Assembly: GCA_902519845.1 (NCBI GenBank) | Contig: CABYLQ010000004.1 | Span: 1-64,000, forward strand | Direction: 5' to 3' | Length of the DNA: 64,000 nt | Source: an uncultured Candidatus Actinomarina sp. | Lineage (GTDB): Bacteria; Actinomycetota; Acidimicrobiia; Actinomarinales; Actinomarinaceae | Shown here: one piece after another, positions 43,641 through 53,549 of the stretch | How the letters are laid out: the number at the start of each line of letters is the position of its first letter | How positions within the stretch are numbered: the stretch's first letter is position 1 | Translations under genes and position numbers: made by a program | Notes under the pieces: generated by a model | Seen by the model: only the letters and a program-made list of their open reading frames with translations | Databases searched by the model: none | Told to the model about the DNA's origin: nothing

Positions 43641-44805
43641 ACAAGTAAAAGGTACAAGAAACCTTTACGGGCTAGAAGCTGAAAAGTATCTATATATTTA
43701 TGACATATTTCGTAAGTCATTTAACACATATGGATATGATTTAATAGAATTACCAACAATTGAACATAAAGAATTATTTGATAAGTCTATCGGTGAAAAT
43801 TCTGAAATTGTCACAAAACAAATGTATGAATTTAAAGATAAAGGTAATAGAGATCTTGTTTTAAGACCCGAAGCAACAGCAAGTGTAGTTAGATTTCATA
43901 ATGAATTTTTCAGGAATGAATCAAGAAAATATTCTTATTTTGGAAAAATGTTTCGGTATGAAAATCCTCAAAAAAATCGATACAGAGAATTCATTCAGGC
44001 TGGAGCAGAGATAGTTGGTACAATAGATGAATACTCAAACTTACAAATCCTAAAAACTTCAATAAGATTTTTGTCACTATTAAATATAAAGTCGAAATTA
44101 AATCTCAACACAATTGGAACTAAGAATGAACGTGAAAAATATATAGAAGAATTAGATAAGTATTTCAGTAAAAATAAAAGAGAACTTTCCAAAGAAAGCG
44201 TAGATAAAATTGGTAAAAATACTTTAAGAATTCTTGATTCGAATGATCCGTTTGATAATCAAATCATCGATTTAGCACCTGTTATTTATGATTATCTTAA
44301 TAATGAAACATTATCCAAATATGAAGCTTTTAAAAAAGATTTGAAGACAGAAGGTATAAATTTTGTTGAAAATCCTAAATTAGTTAGGGGATTAGATTAT
44401 TACAATGATTTAACTTTTGAGTTTGTTGTTAATGGAACAGTTGTAGGCGGTGGTGGTAGGTATGACAGTCTTTCAGAAATTCTTGGATTAGGAAATTTAT
44501 CGGGTGTAGGTGTAGCATTTGGAGTAGATAGATTAATTAATACTGTTAAATCTATTCCTTCTAAAACTAGAGTAATGTTGATAGCTCAAAATTTGTCTGA
44601 TTTGAATTTAGTGAGTTCTAAATTAGACAAAGCTGGAATAAGTTATTTATTACCGGTTAGAGGTAGCAAAGAAAATACGCAATACAAAGAAGCTATCAAA
44701 AACAATGTTGACTATGTTGTAAATTGTACTGAAAATACTATTAAGAATATTAACAATAATGAATCTATCAAGTTTAATATAAGTAACTTACGAAAATTAT
44801 TATGA
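43633..44805 (+). CDS. hisS: Histidyl-tRNA synthetase
   Basis: A 390-residue class II enzyme: KGTRNLYGLEAEKY, LRPEATASVVR, RYENPQKNRYREFIQAGAEIVG, and LVRGLDYYNDLTFEFV. A little shorter than the usual 420 because the anticodon domain is trimmed. Overlaps the MBL gene by eight and aspS by four bases. Confidence 0.94.
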   Translation: MIEQVKGTRNLYGLEAEKYLYIYDIFRKSFNTYGYDLIELPTIEHKELFDKSIGENSEIVTKQMYEFKDKGNRDLVLRPEATASVVRFHNEFFRNESRKYSYFGKMFRYENPQKNRYREFIQAGAEIVGTIDEYSNLQILKTSIRFLSLLNIKSKLNLNTIGTKNEREKYIEELDKYFSKNKRELSKESVDKIGKNTLRILDSNDPFDNQIIDLAPVIYDYLNNETLSKYEAFKKDLKTEGINFVENPKLVRGLDYYNDLTFEFVVNGTVVGGGGRYDSLSEILGLGNLSGVGVAFGVDRLINTVKSIPSKTRVMLIAQNLSDLNLVSSKLDKAGISYLLPVRGSKENTQYKEAIKNNVDYVVNCTENTIKNINNNESIKFNISNLRKLL

Positions 44806-46502
44806 ACATATCAGAGTTAAAAAATAAAGACACAAACAGTGAAGTTACCAACTTAATGGGTTGGGTAAGTAGTGTTCGTGATCATGGAAATCTTATATTT
44901 ATAGAATTAAGAGACACAGATTCAAGAATTCAATTAGTCTTAGACGCTGAAAAAGTTGATTTAGACACATTTAAATCAGAATATTATATATCAATTGACG
45001 GATTATTTATTAAAAGAGATCCTGAAATGATAAATGATTCACAACCATTAGGCGAATTTGAAATAAATGTTAAAAATTTTAGCATTCTTTCAAAAAGTAA
45101 TACTTTACCATTTCAATTAGATGACTCACTTGATACAGATGAAAATATACGACTTAAGTACCGATATCTTGATCTAAGACGAGAAGATATGAAGAAAAAT
45201 ATTATTACTCGATCTAGAACGTTTAGATCAATAAGAGAATCAATGAACGAATTAGGATTCCTTGAACTTGACACCCCAACATTAACTAAATCAACGCCAG
45301 AGGGTGCTAAAGACTTTCTTGTCCCTTCACGAAAACAAAATGGGGCCTTCTACGCATTGCCGCAGTCACCACAAATGTATAAACAATTATTCATGGTGTC
45401 AGGGTTTGATAAATACTATCAAATTGCTAAGTGTTATAGAGATGAAGATTCTAGAAAAGATAGACAGCCAGAGTTTACTCAACTTGATTTAGAAATATCG
45501 AATGGATCCCCTGAAATCGTAAGGGGAATTACTGAATCTATTGTAAAAAATCTTTTAACTGACGTTTATGGATTAGAAGTTGAAATACCTTTTATTGAAA
45601 TGACATATGATGAAGCTATGAATACATATGGTACAGATAAACCCGATCTAAGAATAAAAAGTACAATTAAAGACTTTACAAATATCTTTAAAAATACTGA
45701 CATTAAATTTATTAAGTCCACAATAGAAAGTAATGGATTTGTAAAAGGATTTGTTACAGAAGATATTTTATCTAGATCACAAATAGATGAATTAGATAAA
45801 ATTTTAAAAAACAATGGTAGCAACGGTCTTGGTTGGTTCAAGATCGAAAATAATGAAGTTAGTGGTCCTTTATCTAAAATTATTAACGATGATGAAAAAA
45901 ATAATATATTAAAACTTGGTGAAGGAATGCTACTTTTTCAATCAGGCTCAAAAGAAATATATCCAATTCTTGATATTTTAAGAAGGTCAATATTCAAACC
46001 TGATGATACTTTAAATTTTTTATGGATTTACGACTTTCCTTATTTTGAAACAGAAGATGGTGAAATACAGCCATCACATCACCCATTTACATCACCAAAA
46101 GATGTTGATAGCTTTGTAAATGATCCTTCTTCTTCAAAGGCATTGCATTATGATTTAGTCCTTAATGGATCTGAATTAGGTTCGGGTTCACAAAGAATTA
46201 ATGATCCATCTATTCAAACTAAAGTACTCGAAATGTGGGGTTTGTCAGATAGCGATATTAAAAATAGGTTTGGATGGTTTATAGAAGCTCTATCTTATGG
46301 CACTCCTCAGCATGCTGGAATAGCACTAGGCATAGACAGATTTGTTGCTGTTATGTTAAATACCGAGTCAATAAGAGATGTAATTCCATTCCCGAAAACT
46401 CAATCAGGTTTAGATCCTTTAACTGGTGCACCAAGTGTTATCTTTGAAAATGAACTTACTGAATATAATTTAAAATATATTGAGGAAATTAATGAAGAGT
46501 AA
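44802..46502 (+). CDS. aspS: Aspartyl-tRNA synthetase, bacterial type
   Basis: A 566-residue class IIb enzyme: OB-fold anticodon domain (GWVSSVRDHGNLIFIELRD), motif 1 (RYLDLRRED), the flipping loop and motif 2 (YQIAKCYRDEDSRKDRQPEFTQLDLE), the bacterial GAD insertion, and motif 3 (GIALGIDRFVAVML). Whether it also charges tRNA-Asn depends on gatCAB, not seen here. Confidence 0.94.
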   Translation: MNISELKNKDTNSEVTNLMGWVSSVRDHGNLIFIELRDTDSRIQLVLDAEKVDLDTFKSEYYISIDGLFIKRDPEMINDSQPLGEFEINVKNFSILSKSNTLPFQLDDSLDTDENIRLKYRYLDLRREDMKKNIITRSRTFRSIRESMNELGFLELDTPTLTKSTPEGAKDFLVPSRKQNGAFYALPQSPQMYKQLFMVSGFDKYYQIAKCYRDEDSRKDRQPEFTQLDLEISNGSPEIVRGITESIVKNLLTDVYGLEVEIPFIEMTYDEAMNTYGTDKPDLRIKSTIKDFTNIFKNTDIKFIKSTIESNGFVKGFVTEDILSRSQIDELDKILKNNGSNGLGWFKIENNEVSGPLSKIINDDEKNNILKLGEGMLLFQSGSKEIYPILDILRRSIFKPDDTLNFLWIYDFPYFETEDGEIQPSHHPFTSPKDVDSFVNDPSSSKALHYDLVLNGSELGSGSQRINDPSIQTKVLEMWGLSDSDIKNRFGWFIEALSYGTPQHAGIALGIDRFVAVMLNTESIRDVIPFPKTQSGLDPLTGAPSVIFENELTEYNLKYIEEINEE

Positions 46503-49026
46503 CGAGATAAGAAGCGCCTTTTTAGACTATTTTAAAAATTCAGATCATAAAATCATGCCGTCTGCATCACTAATACCAATTGATGATACATTGCTATTCA
46601 CAGCTGCTGGTATGGTACCGTTTAAAGATTATTTTCTTGGTAATGCAAAACCGCCAAGTAATAACTTAGTATCCTCGCAAAAATGCATAAGAACAGTTGA
46701 TATTGACATAATCGGAGATACAGATAGACATTTAACTTTCTTTGAAATGTTAGGAAACTTTAGTATTGGTGAATATTTTAAAGAAGATGCAATAAAACAT
46801 GCATATAAATTTATTACAGAAGATTTGAAAATAAATCCAGAAGATTTGTGGTTTACGGTATATAAAGATGATGATGAGTCTTTTAATATTTGGAAAAACA
46901 TTATAGGTGTACCTGAGGAAAAAATCCAAAGAGGAGATAAAGATAATTTCTGGCAAATGAATATACCTGGACCCTGTGGTCCCTGTTCTGAAATATTTAT
47001 TGATAGAGGTGAACAATATGGTGATGACGGTGGACCTATTGGAGGTGGAGAAGATAGATTTATAGAGATTTGGAATCTAGTCTTTATGGAGTCAATACAA
47101 GATGAACCATATAACGTAATAGGCGAACTACCAGCAAAAAATATTGATACGGGGATGGGTCTTGAAAGAATTGCTATGGTCCTACAGAATAAAAATTCTC
47201 CTTTCGAAATTGATACATTTTTACCGATATATAACCTTTTGAAACCAAAAATTAAAAGTGAAAATTCTAAATTTGAAAGAATTGTATTAGATCATATGAA
47301 GGCTTCTACTTTTATGCTATCTGATGGAGTTGTACCTACAAATGAAGGAAGAGGTTATATTTTACGTCGATTAATCAGGAGAGCCATTAGGGCTTTTTAT
47401 GGCTTAACCACAAATATTGAAAGCTTAGAGTTTTTAATTAGTCCGATAATTGATATTTACACTGATCAATATCCTGATTTATTGAACAATAAAGATAAGA
47501 TATTAAAACTTTATTTAACTGAGGAAAAATTATTCCATAAAACATTGGAAAAAGGAACAATCGAAATTCAAAAGTTAATTAAAGATAAAAAATCATTTAA
47601 TGAAGATAAAGCTTTTTTCTTATTTGAAACATTTGGATTTCCATATGAGTTAACAAAGGAAATAGCACTAGAGAATGGTATTACACTAGAAGATAGTAAA
47701 TATATGAAAAAATTTGAAGAACATCAAACTAAATCTAGTTCATCTAAAAAACAATCTACTGAAAGTTCTAATTTTGACGTTGATTGCAATATTTTTACAG
47801 GATATGAAGAAACAAAGACTCTTAGCGATGTATTGATGGTAAGTGTAGAAGAATCATCTACAACTATTTTTATGGAAAAAAATCCATTCTATTACGAAGC
47901 TGGTGGTCAAATATCTGATCAAGGTAAAATTATATACGAAGACAACGAATACCAAGTAGATGACGTAATCCAAACAAATTCTGGAGCAATAGGTTTAATA
48001 ATAAATAAAAGTTTAAACATTTCTATAGGAGAAAAAATTCAATCAGTAGTAGACGATTCATTTAGAAGGTCTGTCTCAAAAAGTCATACATCTGCACATA
48101 TTGTTCATTCTTCTCTCAGAGAAGTTCTGGGAGATCATGTCGCACAGGCGGGTTCATATGTTGCACCAGGAAGATTTAGATTCGACTTTAGTCATTCTGA
48201 AAAAGTTTCGTCAGAACAATTAACTGAGATATTTTCATTAAGTAACAAAAATGTATTTCAAGATCTAGATGTTTCTACAAAAATTATGAATATTGATGAA
48301 GCAAAAAAAGAAGGTGCTTTAGCCTTTTTTGGTGATAAATATGATGATGATGTAAGAGTAGTTAACATAGGTGAGTTTTCTAAAGAATTATGTGGGGGAA
48401 CACATGTCGGCAATTCCAATGAAATTGGATTAATTGTATTGTTAAACGAATCATCAATAGGTTCTAATTTAAGAAGAGTTGAGATGTTATCTGGTTATGA
48501 AGCTTATGATTTCATGACTAATGCTTACAATTCCTATAAAAATGTAAGTAACATTCTTAAAACTAATATTGATGATGTGCCAACAAAATTAGAAACCTTT
48601 TTAAACACTTACGAAGAGTTAAAAGCAAAAATTGACAAATATAAACAAATTGAAAATAATCAGATTGTAGAAAACATATCTAACAACCTAAATGTAGTAA
48701 ATAAATTTAAAACATATGTTGGCTCTATTGAAACTGATAGCGTTGATAGTTTGAGAAACATAGCTGTTACGGCTATCAGTAATGAGGTAGCTGATTATGT
48801 TTATTTAATTGCAAATATAGACAGTAAGTATGTAATTGTTTCCATGAAGAATGAAAAGAAACTTAAAGATCTTAATGTTTCTAATCTAGTAATCGAAACA
48901 TCTCAAAATTTCGGAGGTGGTGCATCAAAAGATGAAACTTTATCAATTGGAGGAGGACCAAAGGATTATTCAATTGATAAAACTTTGATGTTCATTAATG
49001 AAAATTTAAATAAAATAATCAAGTGA
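46492..49026 (+). CDS. alaS: Alanyl-tRNA synthetase
   Basis: An 844-residue enzyme: catalytic core with SLIPIDDTLLFTAAGMVPFKDYFLG, LTFFEMLGNFSIGEYFK, GPCGPCSEIF; editing domain with HTSAHIVHSSLREVLG and the CGGTHV zinc motif; C-terminal region ending GGGASKDETLSIGGG. Slightly shorter than the typical 870-890. The ATG at 46492 overlaps aspS by 11 bases and is preferred over the in-frame start at 46480. Confidence 0.95.
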   Translation: MKSNEIRSAFLDYFKNSDHKIMPSASLIPIDDTLLFTAAGMVPFKDYFLGNAKPPSNNLVSSQKCIRTVDIDIIGDTDRHLTFFEMLGNFSIGEYFKEDAIKHAYKFITEDLKINPEDLWFTVYKDDDESFNIWKNIIGVPEEKIQRGDKDNFWQMNIPGPCGPCSEIFIDRGEQYGDDGGPIGGGEDRFIEIWNLVFMESIQDEPYNVIGELPAKNIDTGMGLERIAMVLQNKNSPFEIDTFLPIYNLLKPKIKSENSKFERIVLDHMKASTFMLSDGVVPTNEGRGYILRRLIRRAIRAFYGLTTNIESLEFLISPIIDIYTDQYPDLLNNKDKILKLYLTEEKLFHKTLEKGTIEIQKLIKDKKSFNEDKAFFLFETFGFPYELTKEIALENGITLEDSKYMKKFEEHQTKSSSSKKQSTESSNFDVDCNIFTGYEETKTLSDVLMVSVEESSTTIFMEKNPFYYEAGGQISDQGKIIYEDNEYQVDDVIQTNSGAIGLIINKSLNISIGEKIQSVVDDSFRRSVSKSHTSAHIVHSSLREVLGDHVAQAGSYVAPGRFRFDFSHSEKVSSEQLTEIFSLSNKNVFQDLDVSTKIMNIDEAKKEGALAFFGDKYDDDVRVVNIGEFSKELCGGTHVGNSNEIGLIVLLNESSIGSNLRRVEMLSGYEAYDFMTNAYNSYKNVSNILKTNIDDVPTKLETFLNTYEELKAKIDKYKQIENNQIVENISNNLNVVNKFKTYVGSIETDSVDSLRNIAVTAISNEVADYVYLIANIDSKYVIVSMKNEKKLKDLNVSNLVIETSQNFGGGASKDETLSIGGGPKDYSIDKTLMFINENLNKIIK

Positions 49027-49400
49027 AAAATATAATTGGTATTGATTATGGAGAACGCTTTATAGGTTTAGCAATTAAAAAAAAGTTATTGAATACTCCT
49101 TATCCATTAAAGATATTAGATAGTAAAGAAGTTGATATTTTGGTTGAAATTGAGAAAGTATTGCATGATAACGAAATTGAAGAAATAGTAATTGGATATC
49201 CAATAGGTTTAAATAATCATGAAACTAGGATGACAAAAGTTGTAGATAAGTTTATCACAAAGGACTTAAGCAAAATTTGTGAATTACCCGTTATTAAAGT
49301 TGATGAAAGAATGACATCAAAATTAATAAATGATAATAATGAAAGATCTGACGATTTATCAGCCCTTGAAATACTTAATTCTTATTTGATAAATGATTAG
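49023..49400 (+). CDS. ruvX: RuvX/YqgF family RNase H-fold protein
   Basis: A 125-residue protein: IIGIDYGERFIGLAI, EEIVIGYPIGL, VDERMTS and a late acidic DDLSALEIL. The YqgF fold relates to RuvC; in bacteria it processes 16S rRNA ends. In actinobacteria it follows alaS and precedes mltG, as here. GTG start overlaps the alaS stop. It should not be read as the Holliday resolvase. Confidence 0.88.
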   Translation: MKNIIGIDYGERFIGLAIKKKLLNTPYPLKILDSKEVDILVEIEKVLHDNEIEEIVIGYPIGLNNHETRMTKVVDKFITKDLSKICELPVIKVDERMTSKLINDNNERSDDLSALEILNSYLIND

Positions 49401-50466
49401 TTATTACTTTCGAAATAGATTGTTAATAGCTGTACTATTTACGGTAATTACTATTGTGATTACTATTTCTTTTGCATCTAACATTGCAACTTCTATTGAT
49501 AAAACTGCAAATATTATAACAAGTGATAATCAAGTCGAAGAGTTCATTGCAATTGTAAATATTCCTCAGGGTTCATCAGCAGCTGAGATTTCATCAATAC
49601 TATCTTCTGAAGGAATTATATCTTCATCACTTGCTTTTGAACTGTATTTAAGAAATGAGAATCTCTCAGATAAATTAAGGGCTGGAGAATATGAAATATC
49701 AAATAAGCTAGAATTTGAAGAAATATCATCAATATTGCTTAAGGGACCTCCTTTAAAAACATATACAATTACAATTCCAGAAGGTTTATGGATATCTGAA
49801 ACTTTAGAATCAATTTCATCTCAAACTGGTTACGACAGTGACTTACTAGCTAACTCACTAATATCAGGAAACGTTAATAGCAAGTATGTATATCTTGGTG
49901 ATTTTACTAAATTACAACACTGGGAAGGTTTGCTGTATCCAAATACATATCAGATTGCACTAGATGCTTCAGGTGAGGATATTCTCCAAATACTAGTAAA
50001 TGAATTAGAAACTGTTGTTGATACTTTATTGAGTGAATATCAGTTACCCTCCTGGTTAAAAAGCACGAATGAATTGTTCACTGTTGCTAGCCTCGTCGAA
50101 GCAGAATCAAAACTTCAAGAAGACAGACCCCTAGTGTCATCAGTTATTAAAAATCGATTGTATGATGATATGCTTCTTCAGATTGATGCAATGGTTCTTT
50201 ATGCACTCCAAGAAAGAAAATCACAAGTTTTACTTGTTGATTTACAAGTTGATTCAATTTACAACTCATATAAATACACAGGATTACCGCCAACACCAAT
50301 TTCAGGTTTCGGTGAAAGGTCGATCATGGCAGTTCTTGAAACACCTGAGACTGATTTTATTTACTATTTATTAACTGATAAAAACGGCAAAATGTCCTTT
50401 ACAAATGACTACTCAGATTTTATTAATATGAAGAACAAAGCTAAAGAAGAAGGTGTTATTCCATAA
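49393..50466 (+). CDS. mltG: Endolytic peptidoglycan transglycosylase MltG (YceG)
   Basis: A 357-residue protein with an N-terminal membrane anchor (LLIAVLFTVITIVITISFA), a LysM-like region, and the YceG domain with TITIPEGLW, ASLVEAESKLQEDRPLVSSVIKNRL (catalytic Glu near 236) and PPTPISGFGERSIMAV. Cuts glycan strands during wall growth. Confidence 0.92.
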   Translation: MISYYFRNRLLIAVLFTVITIVITISFASNIATSIDKTANIITSDNQVEEFIAIVNIPQGSSAAEISSILSSEGIISSSLAFELYLRNENLSDKLRAGEYEISNKLEFEEISSILLKGPPLKTYTITIPEGLWISETLESISSQTGYDSDLLANSLISGNVNSKYVYLGDFTKLQHWEGLLYPNTYQIALDASGEDILQILVNELETVVDTLLSEYQLPSWLKSTNELFTVASLVEAESKLQEDRPLVSSVIKNRLYDDMLLQIDAMVLYALQERKSQVLLVDLQVDSIYNSYKYTGLPPTPISGFGERSIMAVLETPETDFIYYLLTDKNGKMSFTNDYSDFINMKNKAKEEGVIP

Positions 50467-51026
50467 TGGTATCTACAAATGATATTAGACCAGGACAGTC
50501 CATAATTGTTGACGATGTCATCTATCAGATTATGGAATACGCACATGTTAAGCCAGGTAAAGGTAAGGCATTTGTTAAAACAAAATTAAAAAATATGAAA
50601 GATGGAGGAATCATTGAAAAAACATTTCGTGCTGATGAAAATGTAGAACAAGCATTTATTGATAAAAAACAATTTCAGTACTTGTACAGCGAAGGTGAAT
50701 CATATATTTTTATGAATAATGAAACATACGAACAGATATCTTTAGATCAAGACAAACTTAAAGAGATTGAATTATTACTAGTGCCTAATAATGATGTCAC
50801 AATCCAAATGTATGAAAATAGTCCTATAGATGTTGTACTTCCACCAAGTGTTGAGTTAATGGTAACAAAGGCAGAACCTGCGGTTAAGGGGGATACAGTT
50901 ACATCATCTACTAAAACGGTAACTTGTGAAACTGGACTAGAAGTTGTAGTGCCAATGTTTATAGCTGAAAATGACATTATAAAAATTGATACTAAAGATA
51001 AATCATACATGACAAGGGTTACATGA
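50466..51026 (+). CDS. efp: Elongation factor P
   Basis: A 186-residue three-domain EF-P: N-terminal KOW domain with AHVKPGKGKAFVKTKLKNM containing the tip lysine, and C-terminal GDTVTSSTKTVTCETGLEVVVP. Relieves stalling on proline runs. No obvious lysine-modifying enzyme is adjacent. Overlaps nusB by four bases. Confidence 0.94.
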   Translation: MVSTNDIRPGQSIIVDDVIYQIMEYAHVKPGKGKAFVKTKLKNMKDGGIIEKTFRADENVEQAFIDKKQFQYLYSEGESYIFMNNETYEQISLDQDKLKEIELLLVPNNDVTIQMYENSPIDVVLPPSVELMVTKAEPAVKGDTVTSSTKTVTCETGLEVVVPMFIAENDIIKIDTKDKSYMTRVT

Positions 51027-51406
51027 ACGATTTTAGAATTGATTCATTTGAAAAAGTATTCGCTGCCAGTCTTGATGAAATTGAGGATATTGACAAAAAT
51101 TTTCCTGAACTAAGTGATAACCAGAGATTAAGAGCTCAGCAATTACTAAAGAACACTCATGATAATAAAGAAAGGATAGAAAATTCCATTCGTACATATT
51201 CAGAAAATTGGTCTTATGAAAGAATTGGTAAAGTAGAAATCATAATATTATCACTAGGAATTTCAGAATTAATAATGGATTTAACTCCAAAAAAAGTAAT
51301 AATTTCTGAATGGGTAAAGCTCTGTGATAAACATTCATCCTCTGAATCTGCGAAATTTGTAAATGGTATATTAAATACAATTTCAGAAAATATTAACTAT
51401 GAATAA
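51023..51406 (+). CDS. nusB: Transcription antitermination factor NusB
   Basis: A 127-residue all-helical protein with YERIGKVEIIILSLGISELIMDLTPKKVIISEWVKLCDKHSS, which is the conserved NusB core (positions about 68-108), ending KFVNGILNTI. Works in rRNA antitermination with NusE. Overlaps mihF by eight bases. Confidence 0.88.
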   Translation: MNDFRIDSFEKVFAASLDEIEDIDKNFPELSDNQRLRAQQLLKNTHDNKERIENSIRTYSENWSYERIGKVEIIILSLGISELIMDLTPKKVIISEWVKLCDKHSSSESAKFVNGILNTISENINYE

Positions 51407-51680
51407 CAAGTACATTTTAGAAGTTAAGAAAAAAAGATTAATGTTTATAGATGAATTTGAGAAAAACATAGAAAATATATACGATGAGTTAATCAAAGCA
51501 CAAAATGATAACCAATTATCGTCGATAAGGGTGCATAAATATTTAACTGCTGGTGGAACATTAGGTAAAGTTAAAACAGCTAGATACCTTGATGAAATAG
51601 GTCTAGATGAAAAAACAAAAATTAAAAATTTAAAAGAAGCTGATATAAAAAAATTAGTAAAATACGTAATTGAACAATGA
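51399..51680 (+). CDS. mihF: Actinobacterial integration host factor (mIHF)
   Basis: A 93-residue nucleoid protein. The C-terminal H2TH-type region (SIRVHKYLTAGGTLGKVKTARYL, then LDEIGLDEKTKIKNLKE) is the signature of mIHF, an actinobacterial DNA-bending protein unrelated to HU/IHF. Its location before gmk is the usual actinobacterial one and is one of the best taxonomic markers in the window. Confidence 0.9.
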   Translation: MNNKYILEVKKKRLMFIDEFEKNIENIYDELIKAQNDNQLSSIRVHKYLTAGGTLGKVKTARYLDEIGLDEKTKIKNLKEADIKKLVKYVIEQ

Positions 51681-52207
51681 TAGTTATATTTAGTGGTCCA
51701 TCGGGAGTTGGTAAGTCAACAATCATTAACTTACTTAGATCTAAAATTGATTTTTATTTTTCAATATCTCACACAACCCGTCCTATGAGAGATGATGAAA
51801 AAGATAAAGAAGATTATTATTTTATTTCTGAGGACGCATTTAAAGAGATGGTTTCCAATGAAGAATTTATTGAATATGAAAGATACGGAAGCTTTTTTTA
51901 CGGTACTTCCAAAAATGAAATTACAAAAAGTGAATTCACGATATTAGATTTAGAAGTTAATGGGGCAACTAAACTTTTATCTAATAATTCAGAGTTTGTA
52001 GGTATATTTGTTGATATTGATGACGAAATTCTGATTAATCGACTTACAGAAAGAGGTCATGATAATCAATTTATTGAGGAAAGAATGAAATTAGCTTCAG
52101 AACAAAGAAAATCAATGCCTAATTTTGATTATGTACTTAAAAATATAGATTTAAACACTACTCTTAAAGAAATATTAGATATATTATATGACCTGGAGAA
52201 AAAATGA
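51677..52207 (+). CDS. gmk: Guanylate kinase
   Basis: A 176-residue P-loop kinase: Walker A GPSGVGKST, SHTTRPMRDDEKDKEDYYF for GMP binding, and the lid ERMKLASEQRKSM. Makes GDP from GMP. Overlaps mihF and rpoZ by four bases each. Confidence 0.94.
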   Translation: MIVIFSGPSGVGKSTIINLLRSKIDFYFSISHTTRPMRDDEKDKEDYYFISEDAFKEMVSNEEFIEYERYGSFFYGTSKNEITKSEFTILDLEVNGATKLLSNNSEFVGIFVDIDDEILINRLTERGHDNQFIEERMKLASEQRKSMPNFDYVLKNIDLNTTLKEILDILYDLEKK

Positions 52208-52431
52208 TAAAACCACCTATTGAAGAATTGTTAAAGAACTCACCTGGAAGATTTGCTTTAGTCATTACTTCAGCAAGACGTGCGAAAGACATAAACTCAT
52301 ATTTTAATCAACTAGGTGAAGGTATAGGTGCTTATACACCTCCACAAGTACAAAGTTTAAGTCGAAAACCACTTACCGTTGCATTTGAAGAAATTGCATC
52401 TGGAAAAGTAGAGGTTAGCGAAAAAGAATAA
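52204..52431 (+). CDS. rpoZ: RNA polymerase omega subunit
   Basis: A 75-residue omega: PPIEELLKNSPGRFALVITSARRAKDIN and a late RKPLTVAFEEIASGKVEV. Helps RNA polymerase assembly. Start overlaps the gmk stop by four bases. Confidence 0.92.
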   Translation: MIKPPIEELLKNSPGRFALVITSARRAKDINSYFNQLGEGIGAYTPPQVQSLSRKPLTVAFEEIASGKVEVSEKE

Positions 52432-52435
52432 ATCA

Positions 52436-53548
52436 ATGATCGAAAATATACTACTTGGTATAACTGGTAGTATCGCTTCTTCTAAGTCTGAGGTACTTTT
52501 TCAGCTTCTAAATAAACAAAACAATGTTAAAATTTTTTCAACTGATGAAGGTCTCAAATATGTATCTGAAGATTTTCAAAATGAGAATACAATATATTCA
52601 TCATGGGACCAACTCGAAGGATCACCACATATAGAATATGCAAGATGGGCAGATAAAGTTATTATTTACCCTGCAACAGCGAATTTTATCAGTAAGTATG
52701 CTCATGGATTAGCTGATGATCTTCTTTTATCTACATTATTGATGTTTGACAAGGAAATATATATTGCACCTGCAATGCATGAAGAAATGTTTATGGATGA
52801 AAAAATTCAAGATAATATTCTAAATTTAAGTGACAAAGTTACATTTTGTGGACCTAGATTTGGAAATCTAGACATAGGGGATCAAGGAGTAGGAAGATTA
52901 GTTGAACCAAATGAACTTTTTGATATTTTATATACAAAAAAAGATAAAGTAATTGTTACATCAGGACCAACTTCAGAATATATAGATGATGTAAGAGTTA
53001 TAACAAATAAATCATCTGGAAAACAGGGGAGAGCAATAGCTATAGAACTAATGAGTCAAGGTTATGAAGTTGTATACATTCATTCAAAAGACATAGAACC
53101 TGTGGCAGGAGTAAGAAATATTATTTTTGAAACTTCTGAAGATTTATTAAAAGCAATGGTCAGTGAAACAAATAACTTAAAACACCTTTTTATGGTTGCT
53201 GCTGTTTCAGATTTTGTTGTTAAAAAAACTAAAGGAAAAATTGATCGATCAAAAGGAGATGCGTCTATTAATCTGTCACCCAATATTGATATAGTAAAAG
53301 AATATAAATTAAAGAATAGAGATGTAAATGTGATAAGTTTTTCTGCGCAAACAAACAATGATTTAAACTTCGAAAAAATTAAAAATAAAGATTCTGATTA
53401 CCTTGTCATAAATAATTTAAGTGATAATTATTTTGGTTCAGATATGAATAAAGTAACAATAATTAATAAATCTGAAATGATTTATGAATCCGGAAATGAA
53501 AATAAACATCTAATTGCTCAAAAGATAATTCAGAATACAATAATTTAA
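52436..53548 (+). CDS. coaBC: Phosphopantothenoylcysteine decarboxylase/synthase
   Basis: A 370-residue fusion. The flavin decarboxylase half has GITGSIASSKS, PATANFISKYAHGLADDLL and IAPAMHEEM (the PAMH form common in actinobacteria). The flap CGPRFGNLDIGDQGVGRL follows. The synthase half has TSGPTSEYIDDVRVITNKSSGKQG. Third and fourth steps of coenzyme A synthesis. The actinobacterial metK often next in line is absent. Confidence 0.93.
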   Translation: MIENILLGITGSIASSKSEVLFQLLNKQNNVKIFSTDEGLKYVSEDFQNENTIYSSWDQLEGSPHIEYARWADKVIIYPATANFISKYAHGLADDLLLSTLLMFDKEIYIAPAMHEEMFMDEKIQDNILNLSDKVTFCGPRFGNLDIGDQGVGRLVEPNELFDILYTKKDKVIVTSGPTSEYIDDVRVITNKSSGKQGRAIAIELMSQGYEVVYIHSKDIEPVAGVRNIIFETSEDLLKAMVSETNNLKHLFMVAAVSDFVVKKTKGKIDRSKGDASINLSPNIDIVKEYKLKNRDVNVISFSAQTNNDLNFEKIKNKDSDYLVINNLSDNYFGSDMNKVTIINKSEMIYESGNENKHLIAQKIIQNTII

Positions 53549-53549
53549 A

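Noticed and set aside
49023-49400. YqgF protein as the missing Holliday junction resolvase
   Set aside because: It is in its normal alaS-mltG context and the family is now linked to rRNA processing.
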